From: JACKFB01 sp041389525
GTDB taxonomy: Bacteria > Myxococcota_A > UBA9042 > PHBI01 > JACKFB01
DNA length: 64,000 bases
NCBI GenBank assembly: GCA_041389525.1
Contig: JAWKRR010000014.1
Coordinates: forward strand, 1 to 64,000
Direction of reading: 5' to 3'
The stretch's first letter is position 1. Every line of letters begins with the position of its first letter. A program made the translations under genes and the position numbers. Positions 22,855 through 30,805 of this stretch are shown here, piece after piece. The notes beneath the pieces are model-generated. The model was not told the origin of the DNA and did no database searches. It saw nothing but the letters and a program-made list of their open reading frames with translations.

Positions 22855-24462
22855 CTAGTCCGCCGCCGGCTCGAACGGCGCCACGCTCTCGCTCGCGGGG
22901 ATCGGCTCCAGCCACGGCGTGACGCGGCGCGAGTGCGCCATCATCCCCAGCGGGATCCCGATCTCCCACACGATCTCGCCGTCCGGCTTGACCTCGAAGG
23001 CCCGCGACTTCGCCGGTGGCAGCCCGAGCATCCCCGAGATGAAGGTGTTCCCGCTGTCCAGCCGCGTGGCCGACCCCATCGCGCCCGTCCACCACACGTC
23101 GATCTTCGTGGGCGGCGGGTAGACCCAGATCACCCGCGACTCCATCGTCGTGGTGTTCAGCTCGTACTCGACGACCCGCGAGTTGCCACGCTTTGGCGAG
23201 CCATTGTCCAGCACGAGCCAGCGGTTCGGCCCCGTCTGGACCGGCGCGTGCGAGTGCTCAAACCACGCGACGTCAGCCGTCTTGTCGGGCGCGAAGTCCC
23301 CGCCGTCGCCCAGCCGCCACTCCACGCGCCCCGTGACCTGGTCGATCTTCCAAAGCTGCCGAAGACGCGACGCGTTGTAGTAGACCGCGCGCTCCGCCTC
23401 GTTGACGACCAGCGCGTTGCCGTGCAGCCAATCGCCGCGGTCCGTCGGCGCCGGGCCCTCATCGAACGAGTTCCAGGACCAGCGCAGCGCCCCGCCCGCG
23501 TCGAAGATCTCGAGAATATCGCCCTGAACGCCCTGCAGCTTGTCGTCGACCATCACGTCGCGCACGTCGAAGCGAATCGTGCTGAACGCGCCGCCGGCGA
23601 GCGGGCTCAGGTCGTGGTGCATCGCGCCGTCTTGGGGAGCGAAGCTGGTCGCGGAGTCGTAGACGGCGTCCTCGCCCGGGGTCGTCCAGGTGACCGAGTG
23701 ATCCGGCTGCAGTTGAATGCCGCCGTTGATGAGCATGCCGTTGACCCGACCCACCAGAAATCCGTGCCCTTCGGTGAGCGACTTCACGATCAGCGTCGCG
23801 CCGTCGTTGTTCAGCCAGTACCAGACCGGCTCGCCCTCGCCGTCGTACATGACCATGCTCGAGCGCCGCGGGTTGCCGCCCTCAAACACGGCCCACGGCA
23901 CCAGCGTCCAGCCGCGCTCGGGGTCCGGCGAGCTCACGACGATCTCCGCGCGCGGCGCCTCCTCGGGCAGCGTCCCGGTGGCACACCGCAGCCGCTTCGA
24001 GATCACGCGCTCGCCGCCCTCGGTCTCGGCGACCGCGCGCACCGAGTAGTTCTTCGATTCGCGAAGCCCCATCACGGTGACCTCGTGGTCGGTGCGCGGC
24101 TCGCTGCGCCACGTCCTCCACTCCGGGGCCTCGCCCAGGCCCCCCTCGACGAACGAGTGGGCCGGCCGCGCCGTGGTCCAGCGCACCACGCACGCCAGGG
24201 TGTTCGTCGGGTGGGGGCCGATGGTCAGCCCGTCGAACTCGAGCCCCGTGAGGGCCACGTCCGGCTCGGCCGCGGTCTCCGGCCCGTCGCCACCCGCGTC
24301 CTCCGCGGCGCCATCGGGCGCGCTGACCTCCGAATCGCCAGCATCTGGCTGAGTCTCCGACACGTCGGCCTGCGTCTCCGTGCCGTCCGCGTCGCCGTCG
24401 CAGCCGATCGCCAAACACGCCAAGCCAAGCGCGAGACACACCTTGGCAACGGACATCCGCAT
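22855..24462 (-). CDS. Arylsulfotransferase (ASST)-family lipoprotein
   Basis: A 535-residue protein from the ATG at 24462 (GGAGAGG upstream) with lipobox Leu-Ala-Ile-Gly-Cys (Cys21). An Asp/Glu-rich linker (about 22-70) and a fibronectin-like domain (about 75-165) precede a six-bladed propeller of the ASST type. Supporting motifs are Asp-Gly-Glu-Gly-Glu-Pro-Val-Trp-Tyr-Trp, Gly-Asp-Ile-Leu-Glu-Ile-Phe-Asp, Trp-Leu-His347-Gly-Asn-Ala, Tyr-Tyr-Asn-Ala-Ser-Arg, Val-Glu-Trp-Arg-Leu-Gly, and Glu-His403-Ser-His405-Ala-Pro. In bacterial ASSTs a His is the sulfate-carrying residue; several His are conserved here, but which is catalytic cannot be settled by eye. The substrate is unknown. The metallopeptidase gene follows, so the two may be an operon. 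Confidence 0.78.
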   Translation of the reverse strand: MRMSVAKVCLALGLACLAIGCDGDADGTETQADVSETQPDAGDSEVSAPDGAAEDAGGDGPETAAEPDVALTGLEFDGLTIGPHPTNTLACVVRWTTARPAHSFVEGGLGEAPEWRTWRSEPRTDHEVTVMGLRESKNYSVRAVAETEGGERVISKRLRCATGTLPEEAPRAEIVVSSPDPERGWTLVPWAVFEGGNPRRSSMVMYDGEGEPVWYWLNNDGATLIVKSLTEGHGFLVGRVNGMLINGGIQLQPDHSVTWTTPGEDAVYDSATSFAPQDGAMHHDLSPLAGGAFSTIRFDVRDVMVDDKLQGVQGDILEIFDAGGALRWSWNSFDEGPAPTDRGDWLHGNALVVNEAERAVYYNASRLRQLWKIDQVTGRVEWRLGDGGDFAPDKTADVAWFEHSHAPVQTGPNRWLVLDNGSPKRGNSRVVEYELNTTTMESRVIWVYPPPTKIDVWWTGAMGSATRLDSGNTFISGMLGLPPAKSRAFEVKPDGEIVWEIGIPLGMMAHSRRVTPWLEPIPASESVAPFEPAAD

Positions 24463-24686
24463 GCTGCCTCTCCACCGCCCTCGACGGTCCAAGCTGCATT
24501 CGCGGCGAGGGAGCGCTGTGGCGGTGTGCGCCACCCCCGACACCGACCTCGCGGCCGGCCGCTTGCGATGTCCCAAACACCCATCTGGAACAGCAACGCA
24601 GCAGTACCGATTCTCTGCGTGGCAAGTCAACGACGCGGTTTCTGGCCCCCGAAAATAGAGGGATTGCCTGTCCTCGGCCGCCCGGC

Positions 24687-24715
24687 TTGACCGCAACCCG
24701 CTGCGTCCATAGCGT
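24687..24715 (+). promoter_or_regulatory. Candidate promoter TTGACC-N17-TAGCGT
   Basis: The only good sigma70-like pair in the 298-base divergent region 24463-24760, with ideal 17-base spacing and located about 45 bases upstream of the 24761 start. The candidate at 39836-39864 has the same form (TTGAC, N17, TAG..T). The rest of the gap shows no gene and no clear promoter for the minus-strand gene. Confidence 0.45.
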
Positions 24716-24760
24716 CTCACCGCGGTCACCACCGCCGAACGCGCCGGGGAGGGCGCCGCC

Positions 24761-26752
24761 GTGATGTGCAATTTCCCTCGCTACGCGCCGTTCCCGGTCG
24801 GGTTCGCCTTCCTCTTCGCGAGCGCCTGTTCAGCCGGTGCGGGCGACGCCGCGGACGGTGACTACGGGCTCGAACCCCTCGCGCCGCCCGCGAGCTTGGG
24901 GCCAGGATTCACCGACCTCACCGCGTTCTTCGACGAGCCGGGGGCCGAGGACGTGCTCACGATTCGACCCTGGGACGGGCCCGAGAGCTCGGCGGCCGTG
25001 ACCTTCGGGTTCTTCGCCGACCTGGACGGCGTGGACCCGCCCGAGCTCATCCTGGCGACCTGGGCGGAGCTGGAGGGGCGCTCGAACCGGGTCTACGGGT
25101 TCGATGGCGCCGGCGCGCTGGTGGAGCGCCCCGATATCGCGCTGCCCACGGGCCGAATCCTCGGCACCGAAGATCTCGACGGCGACGGCCTGATCGACGT
25201 GCTCTTGGCCAACGGCGGCCCCAACGACATCCCGGGGCTGGGCGCGCCGCTCGAGGGCATCGTGTGGGGCGATGGCGCGCTCGGCTTCGAGGTGATGCCG
25301 GATTCCCCGCGCTACCAAGCCATGGCGCTCAGCTACCGCTTCGAGGTCGGCGTCGCGCTGGCGGACGTCGACCAGGATGGGCTCGTGGACGTCGTGGGCG
25401 CGACCGCGTCCTCGGCCGTCGTCACGCTGAATCGCGGCGGTCGCGTCCTCGAGCCGCGCCCGGAGATGCTGGCGGGGCACGCCTTTGCCGCGAACTGCGG
25501 GGTCCAGGTCGCGCTCTTCGATGAGGGCGGGCTTATCATGATGGGCTTCGGGAACTCCGACGCGGCGGGCGAGCGGACCAGCTTCCTGCAGCAGAGTGGC
25601 CACGACTCCGAGGGGTACCCGGTCTTCAGCGCGCTGGCCGCGGTGCCGGCGGAGATTCACGGCAATAACGGCCCGCTGACGCCGATCTCGTACGCCAACA
25701 GCGCGCCGATGGGCGGAGCTTACGGCGACCTCGACCTGGACGGATTTCCTGACCTCGTGGCGGCGCTGGACCCCGTGCACGCCGTGTTCTCCTGGTCCGG
25801 CCAGTGGCCCTACGTCGACAAGACCGAGCGCGCGGGCTTCGGGCGCATGAAGAAGCCCGGGTTGGAGCGGCTGATGCTGGGCTGGGGGACGGCGCTGCTG
25901 GATATCGACCGCGACGGCTGGCTTGACGTGATCACGGTCCACGGCGCCGACCAGGGCCCGCAGGGCGGCGAGCCGTGGCCCCCGACCGAGCCCCATCGCG
26001 CCACGATGCACTGGAATGGCGGGGATTTCCGGTTCGCCGAGCTGACCGACCTCGCGGGCCTCGGCCGCCTGGGCCAGTGGCGGGCGCTGAACTTCGGCGA
26101 CCCCGACGGCGACGGCGACGTGGACCTCATCGTGGGCGGCTACGGCCAACTGCCTCGGGTCTACCGCAACGACGTGCGGGTCGAGGGCCCCGAAGGCCCG
26201 CGCGGGACGGCGTCGATTCGCCTCCGCGGCTCCCTGAGCAACCGGCCGGGATATGGCGCCCAGGTCAGCGCCGCCGGCCCGGGCGGCAAGCGGCAGTCGT
26301 TCTACGTCGGCGCGATGGCGTCGCCCGGCACCGCCGCGCCGGCCCTGGCCTTCCTGACCGAGACGGACGGCGGGACCGTGCGCGACGTGGTCGTGCGGTG
26401 GCCGTCGGGCTACGAGCAAGCCGTGGGCGACCTGAAAGTCGGGCGCACGCACGTCATCGAAGAGCCCGAGCTCGTCTCGATCAGCGTGCCGGGGCGCCAC
26501 GTGGCGGCCGACGGCACCACGGAGGTCGTCATCGAGGTCACGCCGCGGGATCGCGCCGGGCATCCGATGCCGGACGCGACCGTGGAGATCGATGCGCCCT
26601 GGGGCCACCAGGGCTTCAACGGCCCGACGACCGTCGGCGACATCACGGTGCGTCGCACGCTGGTCGCGCCGACGCAGCCGGGCTCCACCGTCATCGAGGT
26701 CCGCATCGACGGCGTGCCGCTGCGAGTCCGGCCGCGCATCTGGTGGGATTGA
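24761..26752 (+). CDS. FG-GAP/VCBS repeat lipoprotein with ASPIC/UnbV domain
   Basis: A 663-residue protein. GGGGAGGG lies 7 bases before the GTG at 24761 (10 before an ATG at 24764); either start keeps the signal sequence and the lipobox Ala-Ser-Ala-Cys (Cys23). Residues about 60-470 contain at least five Asp-x-Asp-Gly-Asp/Asn-type loops (for example Glu-Asp-Leu-Asp-Gly-Asp-Gly, Asp-Val-Asp-Gln-Asp-Gly, Asp-Leu-Asp-Leu-Asp-Gly, Asp-Ile-Asp-Arg-Asp-Gly, Asp-Pro-Asp-Gly-Asp-Gly), the calcium sites of an integrin-like beta-propeller. The Asn-Arg-Pro-Gly-Tyr-Gly-Ala-Gln and Val-Arg-Trp-Pro-Ser-Gly-Tyr motifs (about 490-560) mark an ASPIC/UnbV domain. The last 100 residues look like an Ig-like (invasin-type) domain. 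Probably a surface adhesion or binding protein. Confidence 0.85.
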   Translation: MMCNFPRYAPFPVGFAFLFASACSAGAGDAADGDYGLEPLAPPASLGPGFTDLTAFFDEPGAEDVLTIRPWDGPESSAAVTFGFFADLDGVDPPELILATWAELEGRSNRVYGFDGAGALVERPDIALPTGRILGTEDLDGDGLIDVLLANGGPNDIPGLGAPLEGIVWGDGALGFEVMPDSPRYQAMALSYRFEVGVALADVDQDGLVDVVGATASSAVVTLNRGGRVLEPRPEMLAGHAFAANCGVQVALFDEGGLIMMGFGNSDAAGERTSFLQQSGHDSEGYPVFSALAAVPAEIHGNNGPLTPISYANSAPMGGAYGDLDLDGFPDLVAALDPVHAVFSWSGQWPYVDKTERAGFGRMKKPGLERLMLGWGTALLDIDRDGWLDVITVHGADQGPQGGEPWPPTEPHRATMHWNGGDFRFAELTDLAGLGRLGQWRALNFGDPDGDGDVDLIVGGYGQLPRVYRNDVRVEGPEGPRGTASIRLRGSLSNRPGYGAQVSAAGPGGKRQSFYVGAMASPGTAAPALAFLTETDGGTVRDVVVRWPSGYEQAVGDLKVGRTHVIEEPELVSISVPGRHVAADGTTEVVIEVTPRDRAGHPMPDATVEIDAPWGHQGFNGPTTVGDITVRRTLVAPTQPGSTVIEVRIDGVPLRVRPRIWWD

Positions 26753-26997
26753 GGGCGGCTCGCGCTGGCCGCTCAGGCCGCCCGAGCGCGCGTATCTCCC
26801 ACGTCGCGCGCGCGACCTCGGCGCGGAATCTACGACCTCGCCGCTGAATCTCAGGGCGGCTGCGGTTGGGGTAGACGCCCCGATTCAGCGCGACATATCC
26901 TGCCCGCCAGCGCTTGGCTCCACTCGGACCGCCGCCTCGTCGAAGCTCTCTATCGCGCAGGCGATCCACCCGGCCGACCTGGCCCTTGGAGCCCCCA

Positions 26998-28323
26998 ATG
27001 AAGCGCTCGTTGTCGCTTTGTTTCGCAGTCCTGTGCGCGGTCTCCGCGTCGAGTTCCGCGCTGGCGGTCACCGAAACTCAGCTCCTCGCCGGCGCGAAGA
27101 AGGGCGAGAGCTCCAAAGCTCTGGCGGCCCTCATCGCGGCGGACCGGACGGTCTTCCACCTCGACGCGGCGGACGTGGCGCGGCTGATGGACGCGGGGCT
27201 CCCCAACGACGTCATCGACTTCATGCTGCTGACGCCGTCGCTCTACGGGGCGGAGGCCGCACCGACGGCTCCGGCCGCGCCTGTGCCCGCGGCGCCTGAC
27301 GATTTCGGCTTGGGGCAGGGCGGCCCCATCACGGTCTCCGAGCTGGTCGCGGCGGTGAAGAAGAAGGCGCCCGACGGCGATGTGGTCCGGGCCGTGGCGC
27401 GCCGCGGACTTGAAAAGAGCCTGTCGCCGGCTGACGAATCGAAGCTGCGGACGGCTGGCGCCTCCGACGCGCTGTTGCGCTACCTCAAGACCTCGGGGCC
27501 GAAGGCGAAGGCGGCCGCGGCGGAGGCGCCGCCGGTGCGCTGGACCTCGCGGCGCATCCGGGACCGCGCGGAGCTGCTCCTGGCGCGGGAGACGGGCGCG
27601 ACCGACGCGCAGATCTTGGCCGCCATCGAGGCGTCGGCGCCCCACGTGACGGAGCTGACCGACGACGAGGCCGTCGGGCTCGTGCGGGCGGGATATTCCG
27701 CGCAGATCGTGCGCGCGATGCAGGCCGCGGCGGGCGAGGGGCAGACAGCCCGCGCCGCTGAGCCTGCGGTCGGGTCAGCGCCGCCGACGGTCGCTTCGGG
27801 CCCCGCGGCCGCGCCCGCCCGGGCCAAAGCCAAGGTCAAGGCCAAGGCCAAGGCGAAAGCCCAGCGATTCACCGACGGCGGACAGGTGATCATCTCGAGC
27901 GGCTTCACCATGAGCAACTCCAAGCCGGAAGGCGGCGACAGCGTGACCGCGCTGACCCTGTCGCCCAGCGTCGGGTACTTCGTCGTCGACGGGCTGCTGC
28001 TCGAGCTGAGCCTCCAGACCACCATCGCCAAAGGCCCTGACCCCGTCTCGGTGTTGTTCAAGCCGGGCTACTACATGCAGCTTGGCGATTCCGGGATGGT
28101 CGCGGTTTACGGGGACGTGCTCTTGGGGCTCCGCAAGGTCGCGGACGCCAAGGGCTTCGCGGGCGGCTTCGAGTTTGGCCTCGCCATCGGCCTGGGCGAG
28201 CGGCGCGGCGGCATCATCCGCATCGGCCCGAGCTTCATGTGGGCGAAGGCGGTCGTGGACGGCCAGAGCGCGGGCAAGGGCCGGATCATCACCTTCGGGA
28301 CCCAGTTCGGCGTCTGGTTCTAG
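26998..28323 (+). CDS. Exported protein with helical repeats, Lys/Ala linker and C-terminal outer-membrane beta-barrel
   Basis: A 441-residue protein; the ATG at 26998 has GGAG 7-8 bases upstream and a type I signal peptide cut near Ala-Leu-Ala. Residues about 24-235 hold three similar helical units of about 50 residues, each ending in a pattern like Leu-x-x-Ala-Gly-x-(Pro/Ser)-x-x-Val/Leu-Ile-x-x-Met/Leu. A Lys-Ala run (about 275-290) separates them from a C-terminal region with alternating hydrophobic strands that ends in Phe-Gly-Val-Trp-Phe, a typical outer-membrane insertion signal. The unusual layout (periplasmic helical repeats joined to a small barrel) suggests an outer-membrane anchor for a periplasmic or peptidoglycan-binding part. 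The gap 26753-26997 shows no gene; an open frame across it has no start site. Confidence 0.68.
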   Translation: MKRSLSLCFAVLCAVSASSSALAVTETQLLAGAKKGESSKALAALIAADRTVFHLDAADVARLMDAGLPNDVIDFMLLTPSLYGAEAAPTAPAAPVPAAPDDFGLGQGGPITVSELVAAVKKKAPDGDVVRAVARRGLEKSLSPADESKLRTAGASDALLRYLKTSGPKAKAAAAEAPPVRWTSRRIRDRAELLLARETGATDAQILAAIEASAPHVTELTDDEAVGLVRAGYSAQIVRAMQAAAGEGQTARAAEPAVGSAPPTVASGPAAAPARAKAKVKAKAKAKAQRFTDGGQVIISSGFTMSNSKPEGGDSVTALTLSPSVGYFVVDGLLLELSLQTTIAKGPDPVSVLFKPGYYMQLGDSGMVAVYGDVLLGLRKVADAKGFAGGFEFGLAIGLGERRGGIIRIGPSFMWAKAVVDGQSAGKGRIITFGTQFGVWF

Positions 28324-28333
28324 GAAACGGGAG

Positions 28334-28353
28334 CCGGGCGTCTCGCCGCCCGG
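28334..28353. terminator. Hairpin between convergent genes
   Basis: CCGGGCG (28334-28340) pairs with CGCCCGG (28347-28353) around a 6-base loop in the 31-base gap between the stops at 28323 (plus) and 28355 (minus). It is short and has no T-run, so it is a modest terminator candidate for both strands. Confidence 0.45.
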
Positions 28354-28354
28354 G

Positions 28355-29881
28355 TCAGTTGTCCAGGTGGAAGAAGGACCGGATGCGGTTGACGAGGTCT
28401 TTGGACGTGCGGTCGATGGCGCGCTGGCGGGCCTCGGCGTCCAGCCCCTGGCGGGTCGCGTCGAGCTCGACCTGGCGGGCGGCGAGCAGGCGGCCGGTCT
28501 GCTCGGTGAGCGCGGGCCGCTGGGCGAGCAGGCGCTGAAAGACGTGCTGGTCGAGGCGGTAGCAGTCCACGTGCTCGAGGGCGACGACCGTGGCTGAGCG
28601 CGGCGCGCCGGTCATCAGCGACATCTCGCCAAAGAAGGTGCCGCTGCCCAGACGCGCGACCTCGCGCTCGAGGCCTCCCTCGCCGGCGACGCGCACGCTG
28701 ACCAAGCCGCGGCGAATCAGGTAGAGCCAGTGCGCCTCGCTGCCCTGGCGCGTCAGGGTCTCGTCGCGGCCGAAGGGGGTGTGGCGCAGACCGCGAGCCA
28801 ACAGCTCGAGATCCTCCTCCGGCAGATGGGCGAACAGGTCGATCTCCCGCAGCGCAGCGAGGCGGTCCTCGTGGTCGACGCGGGCGCGCTCGGCCTCGCG
28901 GTCCGCGGACTCGCTGACCAGCCGCGCCGCGCTTGGCAGGGCCAGCGAGATCCCGGCGCGCTGCAGCGCAAGATAGACGCGCGTGCGGATCTGGCCGTCC
29001 GTCGGGTCGTCCACCGCGAGGTCGGTCAGCCAGTAGCGCACGGCGTAGCGGGCGTAGCTGTCGCCCAGGTCCATGACCACGCAGTCGGGCTGCGGGCTCG
29101 CGGCGACGCGCGGCACCACCTGCTCGCGCAGGCCCTGCTCGACGACGCGCACCACCTCGTCGGGCGACACGCGGAAGTCCACGTTGAACCACACCCAGCG
29201 ACGCAGCGGCGCTGGCCGGCCCGAGCAGCGGCCGAGCACGGTCACCCGCTCCTTCACCATCATCCCGTTCGGCACGATGAGGGTCTCGCGGTTCCGCGTC
29301 TCGATGGCCGTGTAGCGCCAGCGGATCTGCACGATGCGGCCGGTGGTGTCGCCGATACGCACCCAGTCGCCGACCACCAGCGAGTCGTCGGACTGAATCG
29401 CCAGCCCGCCCATGACGTTGCCGAGGGTGTCCTGAAGCGAGAGGCCGATGACGGCGGTCAGCACGGCGGACGTCGCGATGAGGCCGCCCAGGTTGAAGCC
29501 GGCTTTCGACGCGAGGACGAAGACCACCACGATGATGGCGCCGGCACCCGCGACGTCGGCGAGGATGAGGGGCGGTCGCAGCCCCAGGCGCGGGGCCACC
29601 ACCCGGAAGAGCAGGTTGGCCAGGACGCCGATGAGGACGACCGCGCCGAAGATGCGCGCGGCGAGCTGGACCTCGACGTAGGACTGGCCGCCCTCGTCGC
29701 GGAGGCCGGCGGCGACCAGCGCCAAGACCAGGTGCAGACCGAAGAGGACCCAGAAGGTGCGCAGGCGCGGGCGCTCTTCCGGCTTCAGCCCGCGCACGAG
29801 CAGCGTCGCCACGGCCAAGGCTCCCAGGGCCCAGAGGCTCCAGTCGTCTCGCGCTTCGGCCAGCAGGTCCGCCCAGGTCAC
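28355..29881 (-). CDS. MscS-family mechanosensitive channel with C-terminal cyclic-nucleotide-binding domain
   Basis: A 508-residue protein from a GTG at 29881 with AGAGGGG upstream. Four to five membrane helices (about 15-165) lead into the MscS pore and beta domain: Leu-Gln-Asp-Thr-Leu-Gly-Asn-Val-Met-Gly-Gly-Leu, Gly-Asp-Trp-Val-Arg-Ile-Gly and Ile-Val-Pro-Asn-Gly (about 150-215). Residues about 355-475 form a cyclic-nucleotide-binding domain with the phosphate cassette Phe-Phe-Gly-Glu-Met-Ser-Leu, Pro-Arg-Ser-Ala-Thr-Val. Such fused channels are known in other bacteria and are thought to be gated by cAMP or cGMP as well as by tension. The last 40 residues are a charged helix. It converges on the barrel-protein gene. 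Confidence 0.93.
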   Translation of the reverse strand: MTWADLLAEARDDWSLWALGALAVATLLVRGLKPEERPRLRTFWVLFGLHLVLALVAAGLRDEGGQSYVEVQLAARIFGAVVLIGVLANLLFRVVAPRLGLRPPLILADVAGAGAIIVVVFVLASKAGFNLGGLIATSAVLTAVIGLSLQDTLGNVMGGLAIQSDDSLVVGDWVRIGDTTGRIVQIRWRYTAIETRNRETLIVPNGMMVKERVTVLGRCSGRPAPLRRWVWFNVDFRVSPDEVVRVVEQGLREQVVPRVAASPQPDCVVMDLGDSYARYAVRYWLTDLAVDDPTDGQIRTRVYLALQRAGISLALPSAARLVSESADREAERARVDHEDRLAALREIDLFAHLPEEDLELLARGLRHTPFGRDETLTRQGSEAHWLYLIRRGLVSVRVAGEGGLEREVARLGSGTFFGEMSLMTGAPRSATVVALEHVDCYRLDQHVFQRLLAQRPALTEQTGRLLAARQVELDATRQGLDAEARQRAIDRTSKDLVNRIRSFFHLDN

Positions 29882-29970
29882 GGCTCGCCCCTCTCGTCAG
29901 GTATGGCCTGAATTACCGCGCAATCGCGGCGCGCACCAGCCCCGCGCGAGGCGGATGCGCGCCCCCCCGG

Positions 29971-30660
29971 CTAGTCGCCTTCGGGCTCCCGGTCCGGCCA
30001 CGCCGCGAGCTCGGCCGTGTCGCCTTCCTCGAACTGGCTGAACCAGTGCTCCGAGCCCTGGACCGTCGCGCGGCTCGCGTCGGGGCTCGCCCACGCGCAG
30101 TGCCAGACCACGTGCGGCGCGTCCGGGAACGCGCGGCCCTCGATGGCCTCGTCGAAGAGCCGCATCAGGATGGAGGACGGGCGCACCGGCGCCACCAGCC
30201 GCGCCGCAAAGGCCGGCGTCAGCGGCGCCTCGGCCGCCTCGCGCGCGTCGTCGTCGAGGGCGGTCACGCTGAGGGTGAGGCGCACCGCGGTCGGCTTCTG
30301 CACCTTGCCACCATGCGCGCGCCGCACCATGTACGCCGCCTCGAAGATCCCCCGGTGCCACTCGATATGCGACCCGTGCTCCCAGGGCTTCTCCTCGGCC
30401 ATGTCCCGCGAGATCTCGTCGCGCTGGCCGGGTGTCATGACGTCGCCGAAGACGAACTCGAGCATCTGGGCGCCGCACTCGACAGGATCCTGGTCTTGCA
30501 GCGCCATCTGCAGCATCTCGTCGAGCTCGCTCTCGGAGCACTCGACCGCCTCACCCATCAGCACCGCCAGCAGCTCCCGCCGCCGCGCCACGGGCCACAT
30601 CCCCTCGCACAGCGCCACCTGCTCGGACCGCTCGACCGTCACCTTGAACCGACTCTTCAT
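29971..30660 (-). CDS. Cytoplasmic protein of unknown function
   Basis: A 229-residue protein with an ATG at 30660 preceded by GGAGG 6 bases upstream, so the start is well supported. It has no signal peptide or membrane helix. The N-terminal half is acidic and helical (Glu-Ser-Glu-Leu-Asp-Glu-Met-Leu-Gln-Met, Met-Thr-Pro-Gly-Gln-Arg-Asp-Glu); the C-terminal half has Trp and His (Val-Val-Trp-His-Cys-Ala-Trp, Glu-His-Trp-Phe). I recognise no family. It is divergent from the pectinacetylesterase-like gene across a 145-base gap. Confidence 0.7.
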   Translation of the reverse strand: MKSRFKVTVERSEQVALCEGMWPVARRRELLAVLMGEAVECSESELDEMLQMALQDQDPVECGAQMLEFVFGDVMTPGQRDEISRDMAEEKPWEHGSHIEWHRGIFEAAYMVRRAHGGKVQKPTAVRLTLSVTALDDDAREAAEAPLTPAFAARLVAPVRPSSILMRLFDEAIEGRAFPDAPHVVWHCAWASPDASRATVQGSEHWFSQFEEGDTAELAAWPDREPEGD

Positions 30661-30793
30661 GGACACCTCCGGGGTCGATGACACCACGAGTCGCCGCTCC
30701 GTCACAACGCCAGCGGTTGGAGGCGTCGGCGCGATTCGCCCGCGCTCGGGCCTCGCGCTATCATCCGCGCGGGCCGCGGCCGCGGGGCCGGTC

Positions 30794-30800
30794 AGGAGGT
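30794..30800 (+). promoter_or_regulatory. Ribosome binding site deciding a GTG start
   Basis: AGGAGGT lies 5 bases before the GTG at 30806. It is the best Shine-Dalgarno match noticed in the window and fixes the start of the pectinacetylesterase-like gene, whose frame is open far upstream (to 30017) through the opposite-strand gene. Confidence 0.85.
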
Positions 30801-30805
30801 GGCGG

